Numbered from the stretch's first letter, positions 1 through 7,506 are shown. The stretch: DNA of 11,624 nucleotides from Chitinophagaceae bacterium (GCA_020853515.1 JADYYU010000237.1:1-11624); one strand, 5' to 3'. A program made the numbers and translations. Notes: generated by a model from the letters alone, not told the origin.

Positions 1-1589
1 TCTGAAACTTCATAAAATTTTCCATTTACAGAAACCTGCAATCCCTTATCTTTTGTAGCAAGGTAGATCGTACCCCTATGCCAGGTCAGATCATTGATCA
101 GCGAGGAGGGACTTTGCAATTTATCTAACTGTCCGCTGGCATAATTCAAAACAGACAAACCGGATGTACTGTGCAACACGATCTGATTCTGCACCACATC
201 AGCAGCGACCTGAAATACGCGTTCACTTTCATAAAAACCCGAATGATAAACTTGCGGGATATTCGCTGGTACAGCGTCCAACTTAAATAGCTTTTGAATC
301 TGATCAAATTTTTTGCTGTTCCGGATTACATATAAACCTGCGTTCGTAACCAGCAAAACATTGCTGTCCAGATAACAGGCGTCCTTCACCACAAACCTGT
401 CATAACGCTCGCGACCATTCTGAATATAAGTAAAATGGCTTGCACTGCTGATCAAGGCCTTTCCGATGGAATCATAGAACAAAAACTCAACAGGATGTAC
501 CACAGGCGTTTCAAGCGACTGTTGCAGCTCGTTTGTTTGTATATCGTACCGATAAACGTTGCCTTGTCTGTTACCAAAATAAACAGATTGCTTACAACCA
601 GCCATACAGGTGATTCCGGATACTCCATCTTTAAGCTGATGTAAATTAAAATCAGGTACCAGAATAACACCGCTGCCAATGGTGCTAAAAAAGTAATTAC
701 CTGACCGGTCTTTACAAACATAAGATACATTATAATCCGAAAAAAAATGCTCCGGTTGCGAAAGCAATCGTTTCAGGTTAATCCTGTAAACGCCATCAGT
801 GGCACAAATCCAGATCAGGGAATCTTCGACAACCACATTATTCACTGCAATCGCGTGAAGCAAGGGATGCGACTGGGCCGAAAACAAGGAGGGAAAGGGA
901 GCAAATAAATTACTCTGCAGAGCATTTTTTACAACAACGTATTTACCACTGCTAATATCAAATAAGGGCATCCACTTCTTTGTCTGATGTATAGGAAATC
1001 TGTATATATTCAGCAGACTATCGACAACGACAGAGCATAGCGCTTTTGTTTTGCCTGACAAGCTTGCAGCCAACGAAAACTGAACCGTGGCAGGTCCGGA
1101 AACGGCATAATTTTCAGGTATTTGCTTCAGTTTTACACTCCGCGACAATGAATTGTAAACAATAATCGAATCATCGGTACATCCAATGATATACTGCTGA
1201 AATGCGGTAGCCGGATAAAATATTTTTCCTTGAGGAACCCGGGAGTCCCAGTACAATGAATCATTTTTCAGATAAAATAAGGCTCCGCTAAAAGATCTGC
1301 ACCAGATAGTACCATCTGTAGTTTGCATAATATTTGTGACACTCTGATATGGAAATGATTTATTGTAAAATGAGACAAAATGGTTGCCGTCAAAACTGCA
1401 AAGTCCCTTCTGATGAGCAATATAGAGCAAACCATTACTTACGGCCTTTACATCATATACAATATTATCAGGCAGACCGTCCTGCTGATTGATGATACGG
1501 TATACAGGCTGCATTTGTGCCGACGCTAAGTTGGGCAACAAAATGAAAAGTCCTAAAAAATAGCAGAAGATACTTTTGATAACAAAAAT
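1..1589 (-). CDS. Propeller-type two-component sensor, N-terminal part (C-terminus outside window)
   Basis: I translated one uninterrupted minus-strand frame of about 529 codons from just after the LytTR regulator to the window edge. It opens with a signal peptide of 25 residues (one Lys, a hydrophobic run FCYFLGLFILL, then the cleavage-like ASA-Q). Next comes a typical propeller repeat beginning QQDGLPDNIVYDV and continuing GLLYIAHQKGLCSFDG; further degenerate blades follow, for example TDGTIWC and DSLIWICATDGVYRI. These match the Reg_prop repeats of periplasmic sensor domains in Bacteroidota. In known relatives a Y_Y_Y domain, a transmembrane helix and a LytS-type His_kinase module follow; here that part is beyond base 1, so kinase function is inferred from architecture and from the adjacent LytTR regulator. 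No AUG, GUG or UUG precedes the signal peptide. I place the start at ATT 1589-1587 (ATA 1592-1590 is the alternative); the first ATG, at 1514, lies after the cleavage site. Confidence 0.82.
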   Translation of the reverse strand, partial: MFVIKSIFCYFLGLFILLPNLASAQMQPVYRIINQQDGLPDNIVYDVKAVSNGLLYIAHQKGLCSFDGNHFVSFYNKSFPYQSVTNIMQTTDGTIWCRSFSGALFYLKNDSLYWDSRVPQGKIFYPATAFQQYIIGCTDDSIIVYNSLSRSVKLKQIPENYAVSGPATVQFSLAASLSGKTKALCSVVVDSLLNIYRFPIHQTKKWMPLFDISSGKYVVVKNALQSNLFAPFPSLFSAQSHPLLHAIAVNNVVVEDSLIWICATDGVYRINLKRLLSQPEHFFSDYNVSYVCKDRSGNYFFSTIGSGVILVPDFNLHQLKDGVSGITCMAGCKQSVYFGNRQGNVYRYDIQTNELQQSLETPVVHPVEFLFYDSIGKALISSASHFTYIQNGRERYDRFVVKDACYLDSNVLLVTNAGLYVIRNSKKFDQIQKLFKLDAVPANIPQVYHSGFYESERVFQVAADVVQNQIVLHSTSGLSVLNYASGQLDKLQSPSSLINDLTWHRGTIYLATKDKGLQVSVNGKFYEVS

Positions 1590-1592
1590 TAT

Positions 1593-2351
1593 TTACGAAA
1601 GTAATTCCATTTTCTGAAAAAATAAATCCGTTTTTTCACTGCTTACCATTCCCTGAATATTATTTTGAAGGTGTACAATGTTTTCACTTTTGTTGTACTC
1701 GCTAACAAAATTCAGGTTGATCAGATACGATTTATGCGAGCGGAAAAAAAACGGGATTTCCGTCAGCCGTTCTTCAAAATATTTCAGATTTTTGCTGGCC
1801 AGCAGTTTCTCGCCTCCTTTTAAAAATAACTCACAGTATGAGCCGCCTGCACTTAACATGACTATGTCGCGCACTTTTATAAAGCGGGTACTATTACTTA
1901 AATTTACAATAATACATTTTTCGGAAAGTTCTTTATGAACAGTAATATTCTCCTGCAAGGCACGGTACTCAATTATATTTCCGTGTCTCGACTTTTTAAG
2001 CAGCCGGTTGATGGTATCTGTCAGCATTTCAGGATTGATCGGTTTCAGCAGATAGTCTGTTGCCGATAACTTGAACGCCTGTACGGCATACTCACTATAG
2101 CCTGTTGTAAATACAAGATCAAAATTAATGTCCTCATCTTCAAAATGATCCAGTATTTCCAAACCACTGTGGCCGGGCATTTCAATATCAAGAAAAACAA
2201 TATCCGGTTTATACTTTTTGATCGCTTTAACTCCATTGGGCAGATCGTCGCAGTCTGCCAGCACAGCAACTTCATCCGTCAGATCGAACAGCATATTTTT
2301 AAGCAACGAACGGGCCTTATTTTCATCATCAATTATTACACATGTCTTCAT
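1593..2351 (-). CDS. LytTR-family response regulator (LytR/AlgR type)
   Basis: This 252-residue protein has the usual length for a LytTR regulator. Residues 1-120 form a receiver domain: acidic pocket D8/D9, phosphoacceptor D55 in the motif IVFLDIEMPG, threonines at 82-83 and K103 in LLKPI. Residues about 140-247 form the LytTR DNA-binding domain, with the diagnostic FFRSHKSYLINL near 203-213. All residues needed for phosphorelay are present, so it should be a phosphorylation-controlled transcription factor acting on direct repeats. The sensor follows on the same strand with no spacer, so the two are almost certainly co-transcribed and partners. The ATG at 2351 gives the standard MKTCVIIDDE beginning. 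Its promoter should lie in 2352-2570. The target genes cannot be told from the sequence. Confidence 0.95.
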   Translation of the reverse strand: MKTCVIIDDENKARSLLKNMLFDLTDEVAVLADCDDLPNGVKAIKKYKPDIVFLDIEMPGHSGLEILDHFEDEDINFDLVFTTGYSEYAVQAFKLSATDYLLKPINPEMLTDTINRLLKKSRHGNIIEYRALQENITVHKELSEKCIIVNLSNSTRFIKVRDIVMLSAGGSYCELFLKGGEKLLASKNLKYFEERLTEIPFFFRSHKSYLINLNFVSEYNKSENIVHLQNNIQGMVSSEKTDLFFQKMELLS

Positions 2352-2409
2352 TTGCTATTATTTAAAAGGTAAACTTTAAGATTGTTCCCGATTGAATAAG
2401 TCTGGCAGT

Positions 2410-2424
2410 AACGAAACGTTCGTT
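2410..2424. promoter_or_regulatory. 15-bp dyad upstream of the LytTR regulator
   Basis: AACGAA-ACG-TTCGTT is a perfect 6-bp inverted repeat with a 3-bp centre, about 60 bp upstream of the regulator start. Bases 2415-2423 (AACGTTCGT) also fit the degenerate LytTR half-site [TA][AC][CA]GTTN[AG][TG]. A second half-site at the usual spacing is not evident, so autoregulation is only a possibility. The position between divergent genes suits an operator. Confidence 0.3.
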
Positions 2425-2454
2425 TATAAAATGAAACCAACTAGCACCCAGGAG

Positions 2455-2537
2455 CAAAGCGGTAAAGTTCTAATAAATATACTAAATAGTTCAACAAATT
2501 TGCGAAAGTTCCTTACCGCTTTGTAAAGCAAGCTTTA
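2455..2537 (+). promoter_or_regulatory. Overlapping inverted repeats in the mnmH-selD leader
   Basis: CAAAGCGGTAA (2455-2465) is perfectly complementary to TTACCGCTTTG (2513-2523), with 47 nt between the arms. The right arm overlaps a second palindrome, GCTTT-GT-AAAGC (2518-2529). That palindrome overlaps a third, TAAAGC-AA-GCTTTA (2524-2537), followed by TCACTTTTTA. In RNA these pairings are mutually exclusive: GCTTT at 2518 can pair with AAAGC at 2456 or at 2525, and the latter can instead pair with GCTTT at 2532. This resembles an attenuator, though the last stem is short and AU-rich. The element could equally serve the minus-strand regulator, or be a protein-binding site. No convincing TTG/TAnnTTTG promoter pair is visible in 2352-2572, so the transcript start and strand are unknown. 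Confidence 0.4.
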
Positions 2538-2572
2538 TCACTTTTTATACCAAACGGCTCATTAACTATCAG

Positions 2573-2668
2573 ATGAAATATGAACAACCTTTTGATACCT
2601 TCTACAACCAGATTTTTACTTTAGAAGATGATATTCTTGATTACCTTAGCAACCTGAACCGTCCATAA
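2573..2668 (+). CDS. Possible 31-residue peptide upstream of mnmH
   Basis: An ATG at 2573 opens a 31-codon frame that ends in TAA one base before the mnmH ATG (TAA-T-ATG), the spacing expected for translational coupling. The peptide starts MKYEQPFDTF, is acidic towards the middle (LEDDILDYL), and has no membrane segment and no cysteine. I do not recognise it. It may be a small protein, a leader peptide whose translation affects mnmH, or a chance ORF; the close spacing is the only support. It has no obvious run of regulatory codons. It is separate from mnmH, whose own N-terminus is complete without it. Confidence 0.35.
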   Translation: MKYEQPFDTFYNQIFTLEDDILDYLSNLNRP

Positions 2669-2669
2669 T

Positions 2670-3704
2670 ATGTCCGCAACCAAGGTAGATACAGCAGTAC
2701 TCTTTCAGCCACAAATCCCCCTGGTTGTCGATGTTCGTTCGCCAGGCGAATTTGCAAAAGCGCACATACCGGGAGCGGTCAATTTACCTTTGTTTAGCGA
2801 TGAAGAGAGATGTATTGTTGGGACAGCTTACAAGCAACTATCACCAGAAAAGGCTATGCTGCTCGGACTTGAATTTGCCGGACAAAAGATGCGATGGTAC
2901 GTAGAAAATGCTACGGCCCTTTGCCCTGAAAAAAAAATGCTGCTGCATTGCTGGCGGGGAGGCAAAAGAAGTGAAAGTTTAGGATGGCTGCTTTCGATGG
3001 CGGGTTTTGACGTTAAGGTACTGAAAGGCGGGTATAAAAATTACCGAAAATATGTTCATACGTTTTTTGAAACCATGCCTGCTAAATTCGTCGTAATCGG
3101 TGGTCAAACCGGCATCGGCAAAACCATGGTATTAAATGCTCTGGCAGAAAAAGGCGAACAGGTGATTGATCTGGAGCAGTTGGCCAGTCATCGCGGTTCG
3201 GCTTTTGGGTCGCTGGGGCAATCTCCGCAACCCACAACCGAGCACTTTGAAAATCTGCTGTTCAAGGCCATCCACTCCATGGATTTTTCACGAAGGATTT
3301 TTATTGAAAATGAAAGTCATGTGATCGGCAAATGCCAGATTCCAATAACTTTCTTCCAGAAAATGAAATCATACCAGTACATCCAGTACAGCATTCCTGA
3401 ACAAAAACGCATCGAAAATTTACTTAGTCAGTATGCTTGCTTTCCCAAAGAGGCACTTAAAGAACGTTTTGAAAAAATCAAAAAAAAATTAGGCGGTGAT
3501 CAGTTAAAAATTGCATTGCAAATGCTGGATGACGACGATTTTGCCGGTGCCGCTCAGGTGGCGCTGCGCTTTTATGACAAAACCTATCTTTACGGATATG
3601 AAAACAATCAAACTCTACAGAAAATAAATTTACATTTTGACCAGGCAGCGCCGCAATCGATCGCTGACAAAATTATACAAACCTGTAACGAACTAGAAAA
3701 ATGA
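2670..3704 (+). CDS. mnmH: tRNA 2-selenouridine synthase MnmH
   Basis: MnmH (SelU/YbbB) replaces the sulfur of 2-thiouridine at wobble position 34 of certain tRNAs with selenium, through a geranylated intermediate, using selenophosphate. The 344-residue length is normal. Residues 1-130 are a rhodanese domain (VVDVRSPGEF near 19-28; active-site C94 in HCWRGGKRS). Residues about 138-344 are a P-loop domain with Walker A GGQTGIGKT at 144-152 and the family signature DLEQLASHRGSAFG at 167-180. The ATG at 2670 places the rhodanese start as in the E. coli protein. The gene overlaps selD by 4 nt (ATGA), which couples the enzyme to its selenium-donor supply. All expected catalytic residues are intact. 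Confidence 0.97.
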   Translation: MSATKVDTAVLFQPQIPLVVDVRSPGEFAKAHIPGAVNLPLFSDEERCIVGTAYKQLSPEKAMLLGLEFAGQKMRWYVENATALCPEKKMLLHCWRGGKRSESLGWLLSMAGFDVKVLKGGYKNYRKYVHTFFETMPAKFVVIGGQTGIGKTMVLNALAEKGEQVIDLEQLASHRGSAFGSLGQSPQPTTEHFENLLFKAIHSMDFSRRIFIENESHVIGKCQIPITFFQKMKSYQYIQYSIPEQKRIENLLSQYACFPKEALKERFEKIKKKLGGDQLKIALQMLDDDDFAGAAQVALRFYDKTYLYGYENNQTLQKINLHFDQAAPQSIADKIIQTCNELEK

Positions 3705-4750
3705 ACCATTTAACAGAAGACATAAAACTCACACAATATTCACATGGGGCAGGTTGCGGCTGCAAAATCTCACCGATGATGCTCGACAGTATCTTAAAAT
3801 CAGCCACATCGAAAACTCATTTTCCACAATTGCTGGTAGGCAATGACGAGCGCGATGATGCAGCAGTATTCGATCTGGGTGATGGAACGGCCATTATCAG
3901 CACAACCGATTTCTTTATGCCTATTGTAGATGATGCCTCCACATTTGGAAGTATTGCATCAGCCAATGCCATCAGCGACATTTATGCGATGGGTGGTACT
4001 CCCCTGCTGGCTATTGCTATCTTAGGCTGGCCGGTAAACAAATTGTCGGCGGAGGTAGCCAATGCAGTGATTGAAGGTAGTCGTAAAACCTGCGCTTCTG
4101 CCGGTATACCACTGGCAGGTGGACATTCAATAGACTCACCTGAACCCATTTTCGGATTGGCTGTAACCGGTAGGGTCAATATTAAACACCTGAAAAAAAA
4201 CGGAGGCGCCTCGCCGGGTGCGAAATTATTCCTGACCAAACCCTTGGGTATTGGCATTTTATCTACTGCGCAAAAGCAACATAAATTGGCGGACCAACAT
4301 GTAAACATAGGACCACAATGGATGCTTCAATTAAACAGTATTGGTGCCGAATTTGGTAAACTGCCTTACATCTCAGCCATGACAGACATTACCGGATTTG
4401 GCTTGCTTGGGCATCTCACAGAAATGTGTGAAGCCAGTGATGCCTCTGCTGAAATTTATTTTGAAAAGGTACCCTGGATCGATCGGGATATGCTGGAGAG
4501 CTATATCGCTGCAGGCTGTATACCAGGAGGCACCAACCGCAACTGGGACAGTTATGGTCATAAAATTTCAATGACAAATGAGCAGCAAAAGTTGATTCTT
4601 GCTGATCCGCAAACGAGCGGAGGCTTGCTGGTGGCAGTAGATGCAGGATACGAGGAAGAATTTCACAACTTTTGCCGTCAGCATAATCTGCATTTCGAAA
4701 GTTTTGGTATCATCACTGCTCAAAAAGAAAAATCAATTTATGTTCTCTAA
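3701..4750 (+). CDS. selD: Selenide, water dikinase (selenophosphate synthetase) SelD
   Basis: SelD makes selenophosphate from selenide and ATP (yielding AMP and Pi) in the cytoplasm. At 349 residues it aligns with E. coli SelD with an offset of two: TQYSHGAGCGCKISP carries C19 (E. coli C17) and K22 (K20), and the metal and nucleotide aspartates fall at D53, D70, D93 and D229 (in TDITGFGLLGHL). The nucleophile is cysteine rather than selenocysteine. The 4-nt overlap with mnmH indicates that the selenophosphate is meant at least for tRNA selenouridine. No selA, selB or SelC tRNA is in the window, so a selenocysteine pathway is neither shown nor excluded. A weak AT-rich hairpin follows the stop (4757-4777). 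Confidence 0.98.
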   Translation: MNHLTEDIKLTQYSHGAGCGCKISPMMLDSILKSATSKTHFPQLLVGNDERDDAAVFDLGDGTAIISTTDFFMPIVDDASTFGSIASANAISDIYAMGGTPLLAIAILGWPVNKLSAEVANAVIEGSRKTCASAGIPLAGGHSIDSPEPIFGLAVTGRVNIKHLKKNGGASPGAKLFLTKPLGIGILSTAQKQHKLADQHVNIGPQWMLQLNSIGAEFGKLPYISAMTDITGFGLLGHLTEMCEASDASAEIYFEKVPWIDRDMLESYIAAGCIPGGTNRNWDSYGHKISMTNEQQKLILADPQTSGGLLVAVDAGYEEEFHNFCRQHNLHFESFGIITAQKEKSIYVL

Positions 4751-4804
4751 TAATCAATTTACTTTTGAAAGGTAAATAAAACTGAATTTTAAAATAGGCC
4801 CTTG

Positions 4805-5407
4805 ATGCAATTCAAATTTAACGAAAATTATGTACTGGAAAATGAGCATGTATTATTACGTCCATTGGTTCCGGAAGATCTTACTCATTTAATTGACTTC
4901 TCCGTTAAGGAACCCGAAATATGGAAATATTCGCTGGTGCCGGCAGCGGGCACAGAGGCTATGAAGCAATACATTCAGGCCGCAACAGAAGCCCGAAAAA
5001 AGGAGAGAGAATATGCATACATTGTATTTGACAAACGCAGCAATGAATATGCCGGTAGTACCCGCTTCTACGATATACAGTTAGCAAATAAAACTTTACA
5101 GTTAGGATATACCTGGTATGGAAAGAAATTTCAGGGCAGTGGACTCAATAAACATTGTAAATTTTTATTGCTCACCTTTGCATTTGAAATCATGAACATG
5201 GAGCGGGTAGAATTCAGGGCAGATCATGAAAATAAAAAGAGTATTGCCGCTATGATGAGCATTGGCTGCACCAAAGAAGGTGTCATCCGTAGCAGCAGTT
5301 TCAGGCAGGATGGCACCCGCCGTGACAGTATATTACTGAGCATACTGAAGCAAGAGTGGCTGGATGAAAAGCGCCACCTTTTAAAAAATAAACTAACAAC
5401 AGCCTGA
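4805..5407 (+). CDS. GNAT family N-acetyltransferase, RimJ/RimL-like
   Basis: A cytoplasmic acetyl-CoA-dependent acetyltransferase of 200 residues spanning one complete Acetyltransf_3 domain. Visible signatures are VLLRPLVPEDL near 16-26, YAGSTRFYDI (beta strand 4), LGYTWYGKKFQGSGLNKHCK (acetyl-CoA loop, which departs from the classic R/QxxGxG/A motif), then RVEFRADHENKKSIAAM and EGVIR...DGTRRDSILLSIL. This pattern belongs to the widespread branch related to ribosomal-protein N-acetyltransferases, but most members have no known substrate. I start at ATG 4805; a TTG lies directly before it at 4802. It is 54 nt downstream of selD, so it may be co-transcribed, but nothing links it to selenium. 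Confidence 0.9.
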   Translation: MQFKFNENYVLENEHVLLRPLVPEDLTHLIDFSVKEPEIWKYSLVPAAGTEAMKQYIQAATEARKKEREYAYIVFDKRSNEYAGSTRFYDIQLANKTLQLGYTWYGKKFQGSGLNKHCKFLLLTFAFEIMNMERVEFRADHENKKSIAAMMSIGCTKEGVIRSSSFRQDGTRRDSILLSILKQEWLDEKRHLLKNKLTTA

Positions 5408-5424
5408 ATTAAAAACACTAAGTA

Positions 5425-5616
5425 CTAGTCGGCATCCAGCTCCTGATAGGCCAAATGCTGAAAAAGTTTCTGCAAGCGCTCACCTGATGGTTTTTGCAAG
5501 CCGGTCTTTTTGCCTGATAACGAATGTAATTGCTGACTGCTGTTATTGTTTCTGCTAACTTTCACGGCAGTTTTGCCGGAAACCTGACGGTCGCGGTTAT
5601 GATTAGAATTTTCCAT
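5425..5616 (-). CDS. Possible small hypothetical protein (63 residues)
   Basis: This minus-strand frame starts at ATG 5616 and ends at TAG 5427-5425, convergent with the acetyltransferase 17 nt away. The product is polar and probably disordered in its first two thirds (Asn, Ser, Lys, Arg, Gln rich, for example SRNNNSSQQLHSLSGKK). It ends in a short amphipathic helix-like segment (ERLQKLFQHLAYQEL) and an acidic tail. There is no signal peptide or membrane span. The frame is open a further 40 codons upstream to 5736, but that extension reads as noncoding. I do not recognise a family. It may be a lineage-specific small protein or a chance ORF. Confidence 0.33.
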   Translation of the reverse strand: MENSNHNRDRQVSGKTAVKVSRNNNSSQQLHSLSGKKTGLQKPSGERLQKLFQHLAYQELDAD

Positions 5617-5820
5617 AAAACGTGATTCATAAATTAAAAAATATCGCCCTCTGACAAATTTCCTGAAAACATACCAGATGGTTTTACAGGATTGAACTTT
5701 TATCTTGCAAAATTTGTACCGCAAATCAGGTTCCATCCATAAGGTTGGGAATCACAGGCACAGACCAGAAATCATCTATGCTTAACGCTGCTGTATCACT
5801 GATGCGGTAAGCCCAAATGC

Positions 5821-5863
5821 CTTCACATGAACCCTGATAATTTTTTGCGGGATGCATGTGAAG
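5821..5863 (+). promoter_or_regulatory. 9-bp inverted repeat just upstream of the amidohydrolase
   Basis: CTTCACATG (5821-5829) is perfectly complementary to CATGTGAAG (5855-5863). Inside, CCC (5832-5834) can pair with GGG (5849-5851), extending the hairpin across a small internal loop. It ends 14 nt before the chosen start codon, so it could be an operator or a 5'-UTR hairpin that affects initiation. It has no trailing T-run and is therefore not a terminator. The rest of 5617-5877 shows no gene or clear promoter. Confidence 0.35.
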
Positions 5864-5877
5864 ATGTATTTTGCAGC

Positions 5878-7506
5878 ATGAAAAATATAATCCTGTTATT
5901 GGCAAGCACCTGCCTCTTTGCATGCAGACAAAACAACGCCGATCTGATCATCAAAAACGCCCATATTTACACGGTTAATCCGCAATTTGATACGGCTCAG
6001 GTCTTAGTGGTGAAAGGAGGAAAATTTATTGCTGTGGGCGGCGATCGTTTACTGCAGCAGTATCAGGCAGACTCTGTGATCGACGCAAAGGGACAATTCA
6101 TTTACCCCGGTTTCATGGACGCCCACTGTCATTTCACAGGTTATGCAAAAGACAAATACAAACTGCCCTTATTTGGCACAAAGTCATTTGATGACATAGT
6201 AGGCATGGTTGTAAAATATGCTAAGACCAATCAGCGCATCTGGATCGAAGGCAGGGGCTGGGATCAGAATGACTGGGTTCAAAAAGATTTTCCGGTTAAA
6301 GACACCCTTGACCTGTTGTTCCCGAATACGCCTGTGTTTCTGATGCGCATAGACGGACACGCGATCTTATGTAATCAGAAAGCGCTTGATCTGGCTAAGA
6401 TCGATCTGAATACTAAAGTAGCCGGCGGCGAAGTACAGATTAAAAATGGCAAACTCAGCGGTATGCTTTTTGATAATGCGGTAGACATAGTGAAGAAAAT
6501 TTTACCCGGCAGAACTGATGCAGAAACCATGCATGATTTTGCCGATGCCGAAAAAGACTGCGTTAGTCTCGGATTGACCTCACTGGTAGATTGCGGTATT
6601 TCATACAGCACTTGTAAAATTTTACAGCAAGCTTACCAAGTAAATAAACTAAGTATCAGGAATACGGTGATGCTCAGTGATGAAAAAGAAAATTACGATG
6701 CCTTTTTAAGCAAAAAGCCTTACAGAGACGACAAATTGCATATCGCCGGTTTTAAAGTGTATGCAGACGGGGCATTGGGATCACGGGGAGCACATCTGCT
6801 CGAAGAATACAGCGATCAGCATCAGCATTTCGGTTATATGTTAACTCCGGCCGACAGTATGAAAAAAATTGCTGAAAAGATCTTTCCGACAGGCTATCAG
6901 TTATGCACTCATGCCATTGGAGACGCGGCCAACAGGGAGGTACTTAATATTTACGCCTCCGTATTGAAGCAAAAAAATGACCGTCGGTGGCGGATCGAGC
7001 ATGCGCAAGTGTTGAATGAAAATGACTTTCACTTGTTTGGCGATTATAATATTATTCCGTCTGTACAGCCAACCCATGCCACCAGCGATATGTACTGGGC
7101 CACTGACCGAATTGGCAAAACCCGGATCAAAAATGCCTATGCCTATCAAAAGCTATTACAGCAAAACGGATGGTTACCTTTGGGGACCGATTTCCCGGTA
7201 GAATATCTCAATCCCCTGTACACTTTTTATGCGGCTGTATTTCGGAAAGATAAAAAATCATTTCCTGAAAATGGCTTTGAAACAGCCAATGCGCTGAGCA
7301 GGATGGATGCATTGAGAGGTATGACGATCTGGGCGGCCCGATCCGTTTTTGAAGAAAATATGAAAGGAAGTATTGAGGTTAACAAACTGGCAGATTTTGT
7401 TTTATTGCCTGTAGACCTGATGAAGGCCGATGCGCAGACAATCTACAATACCAAAGTGACTGCCACCTATATTGATGGAAAATTGATCTACCGGTCGCCT
7501 GAGTAA
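5878..7506 (+). CDS. YtcJ-like amidohydrolase lipoprotein
   Basis: A metal-dependent amidohydrolase of the YtcJ/Amidohydro_3 branch, 542 residues as started here. It begins with a lipoprotein signal (MKNIILLLASTCLFAC) with lipobox LFAC and lipidated C16, so it should be anchored in the cell envelope facing outwards from the cytoplasm. The composite beta-sandwich (20-75 and about 495-540) flanks a TIM barrel. Metal and catalytic residues are visible: H83 and H85 in GFMDAHCHF, K293 in GFKVYADGALGSRGA (likely carboxylated lysine), H345 in CTHAIGDAA, H375 in RIEHAQ and D438 in GTDFPVE. The family motif GRGWDQNDW is at 126-134. An ATG at 5827 is in frame but would bury the signal peptide, so I chose 5878. 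Relatives hydrolyse amides or formamides; the substrate here is unknown. Confidence 0.92.
   Translation: MKNIILLLASTCLFACRQNNADLIIKNAHIYTVNPQFDTAQVLVVKGGKFIAVGGDRLLQQYQADSVIDAKGQFIYPGFMDAHCHFTGYAKDKYKLPLFGTKSFDDIVGMVVKYAKTNQRIWIEGRGWDQNDWVQKDFPVKDTLDLLFPNTPVFLMRIDGHAILCNQKALDLAKIDLNTKVAGGEVQIKNGKLSGMLFDNAVDIVKKILPGRTDAETMHDFADAEKDCVSLGLTSLVDCGISYSTCKILQQAYQVNKLSIRNTVMLSDEKENYDAFLSKKPYRDDKLHIAGFKVYADGALGSRGAHLLEEYSDQHQHFGYMLTPADSMKKIAEKIFPTGYQLCTHAIGDAANREVLNIYASVLKQKNDRRWRIEHAQVLNENDFHLFGDYNIIPSVQPTHATSDMYWATDRIGKTRIKNAYAYQKLLQQNGWLPLGTDFPVEYLNPLYTFYAAVFRKDKKSFPENGFETANALSRMDALRGMTIWAARSVFEENMKGSIEVNKLADFVLLPVDLMKADAQTIYNTKVTATYIDGKLIYRSPE

Noticed and set aside
1512..2351. A single regulator-sensor fusion read through TAA 1595-1593
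   Set aside because: The two frames are continuous apart from one stop, but a signal peptide begins straight after it and would be misplaced in a fusion. Separate coupled genes are simpler.
2455..2523. Inverted repeat as the ends of a small mobile element
   Set aside because: The arms are not flanked by a target-site duplication, the spacer is only 47 nt, and no second copy is seen in the window.
4757..4777. AT-rich hairpin after selD as a terminator
   Set aside because: ATTTAC/GTAAAT arms pair, but the stem is AU-only in effect, has a bulge and lacks a clear T-run, so I do not call a terminator.
5408..5430. Palindromic ACTAAGTACTAGT between convergent ends as a bidirectional terminator
   Set aside because: The imperfect short repeat has no GC stem and no flanking T/A tracts of the right form.
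5709..5716. AAAATTTG as a -7 promoter box for the amidohydrolase
   Set aside because: One mismatch to TAnnTTTG, wrong distance from the nearest TTG, and about 160 nt from the gene.
5617..5736. N-terminal extension of the small minus-strand protein
   Set aside because: The extra 40 codons read as cysteine- and aromatic-rich noncoding sequence unlike the rest; the internal ATG at 5616 is a better start.
5726..5923. 65-codon minus-strand ORF over the amidohydrolase start
   Set aside because: It overlaps the clear lipoprotein signal sequence on the other strand, crosses the inverted repeat and has no recognisable features.
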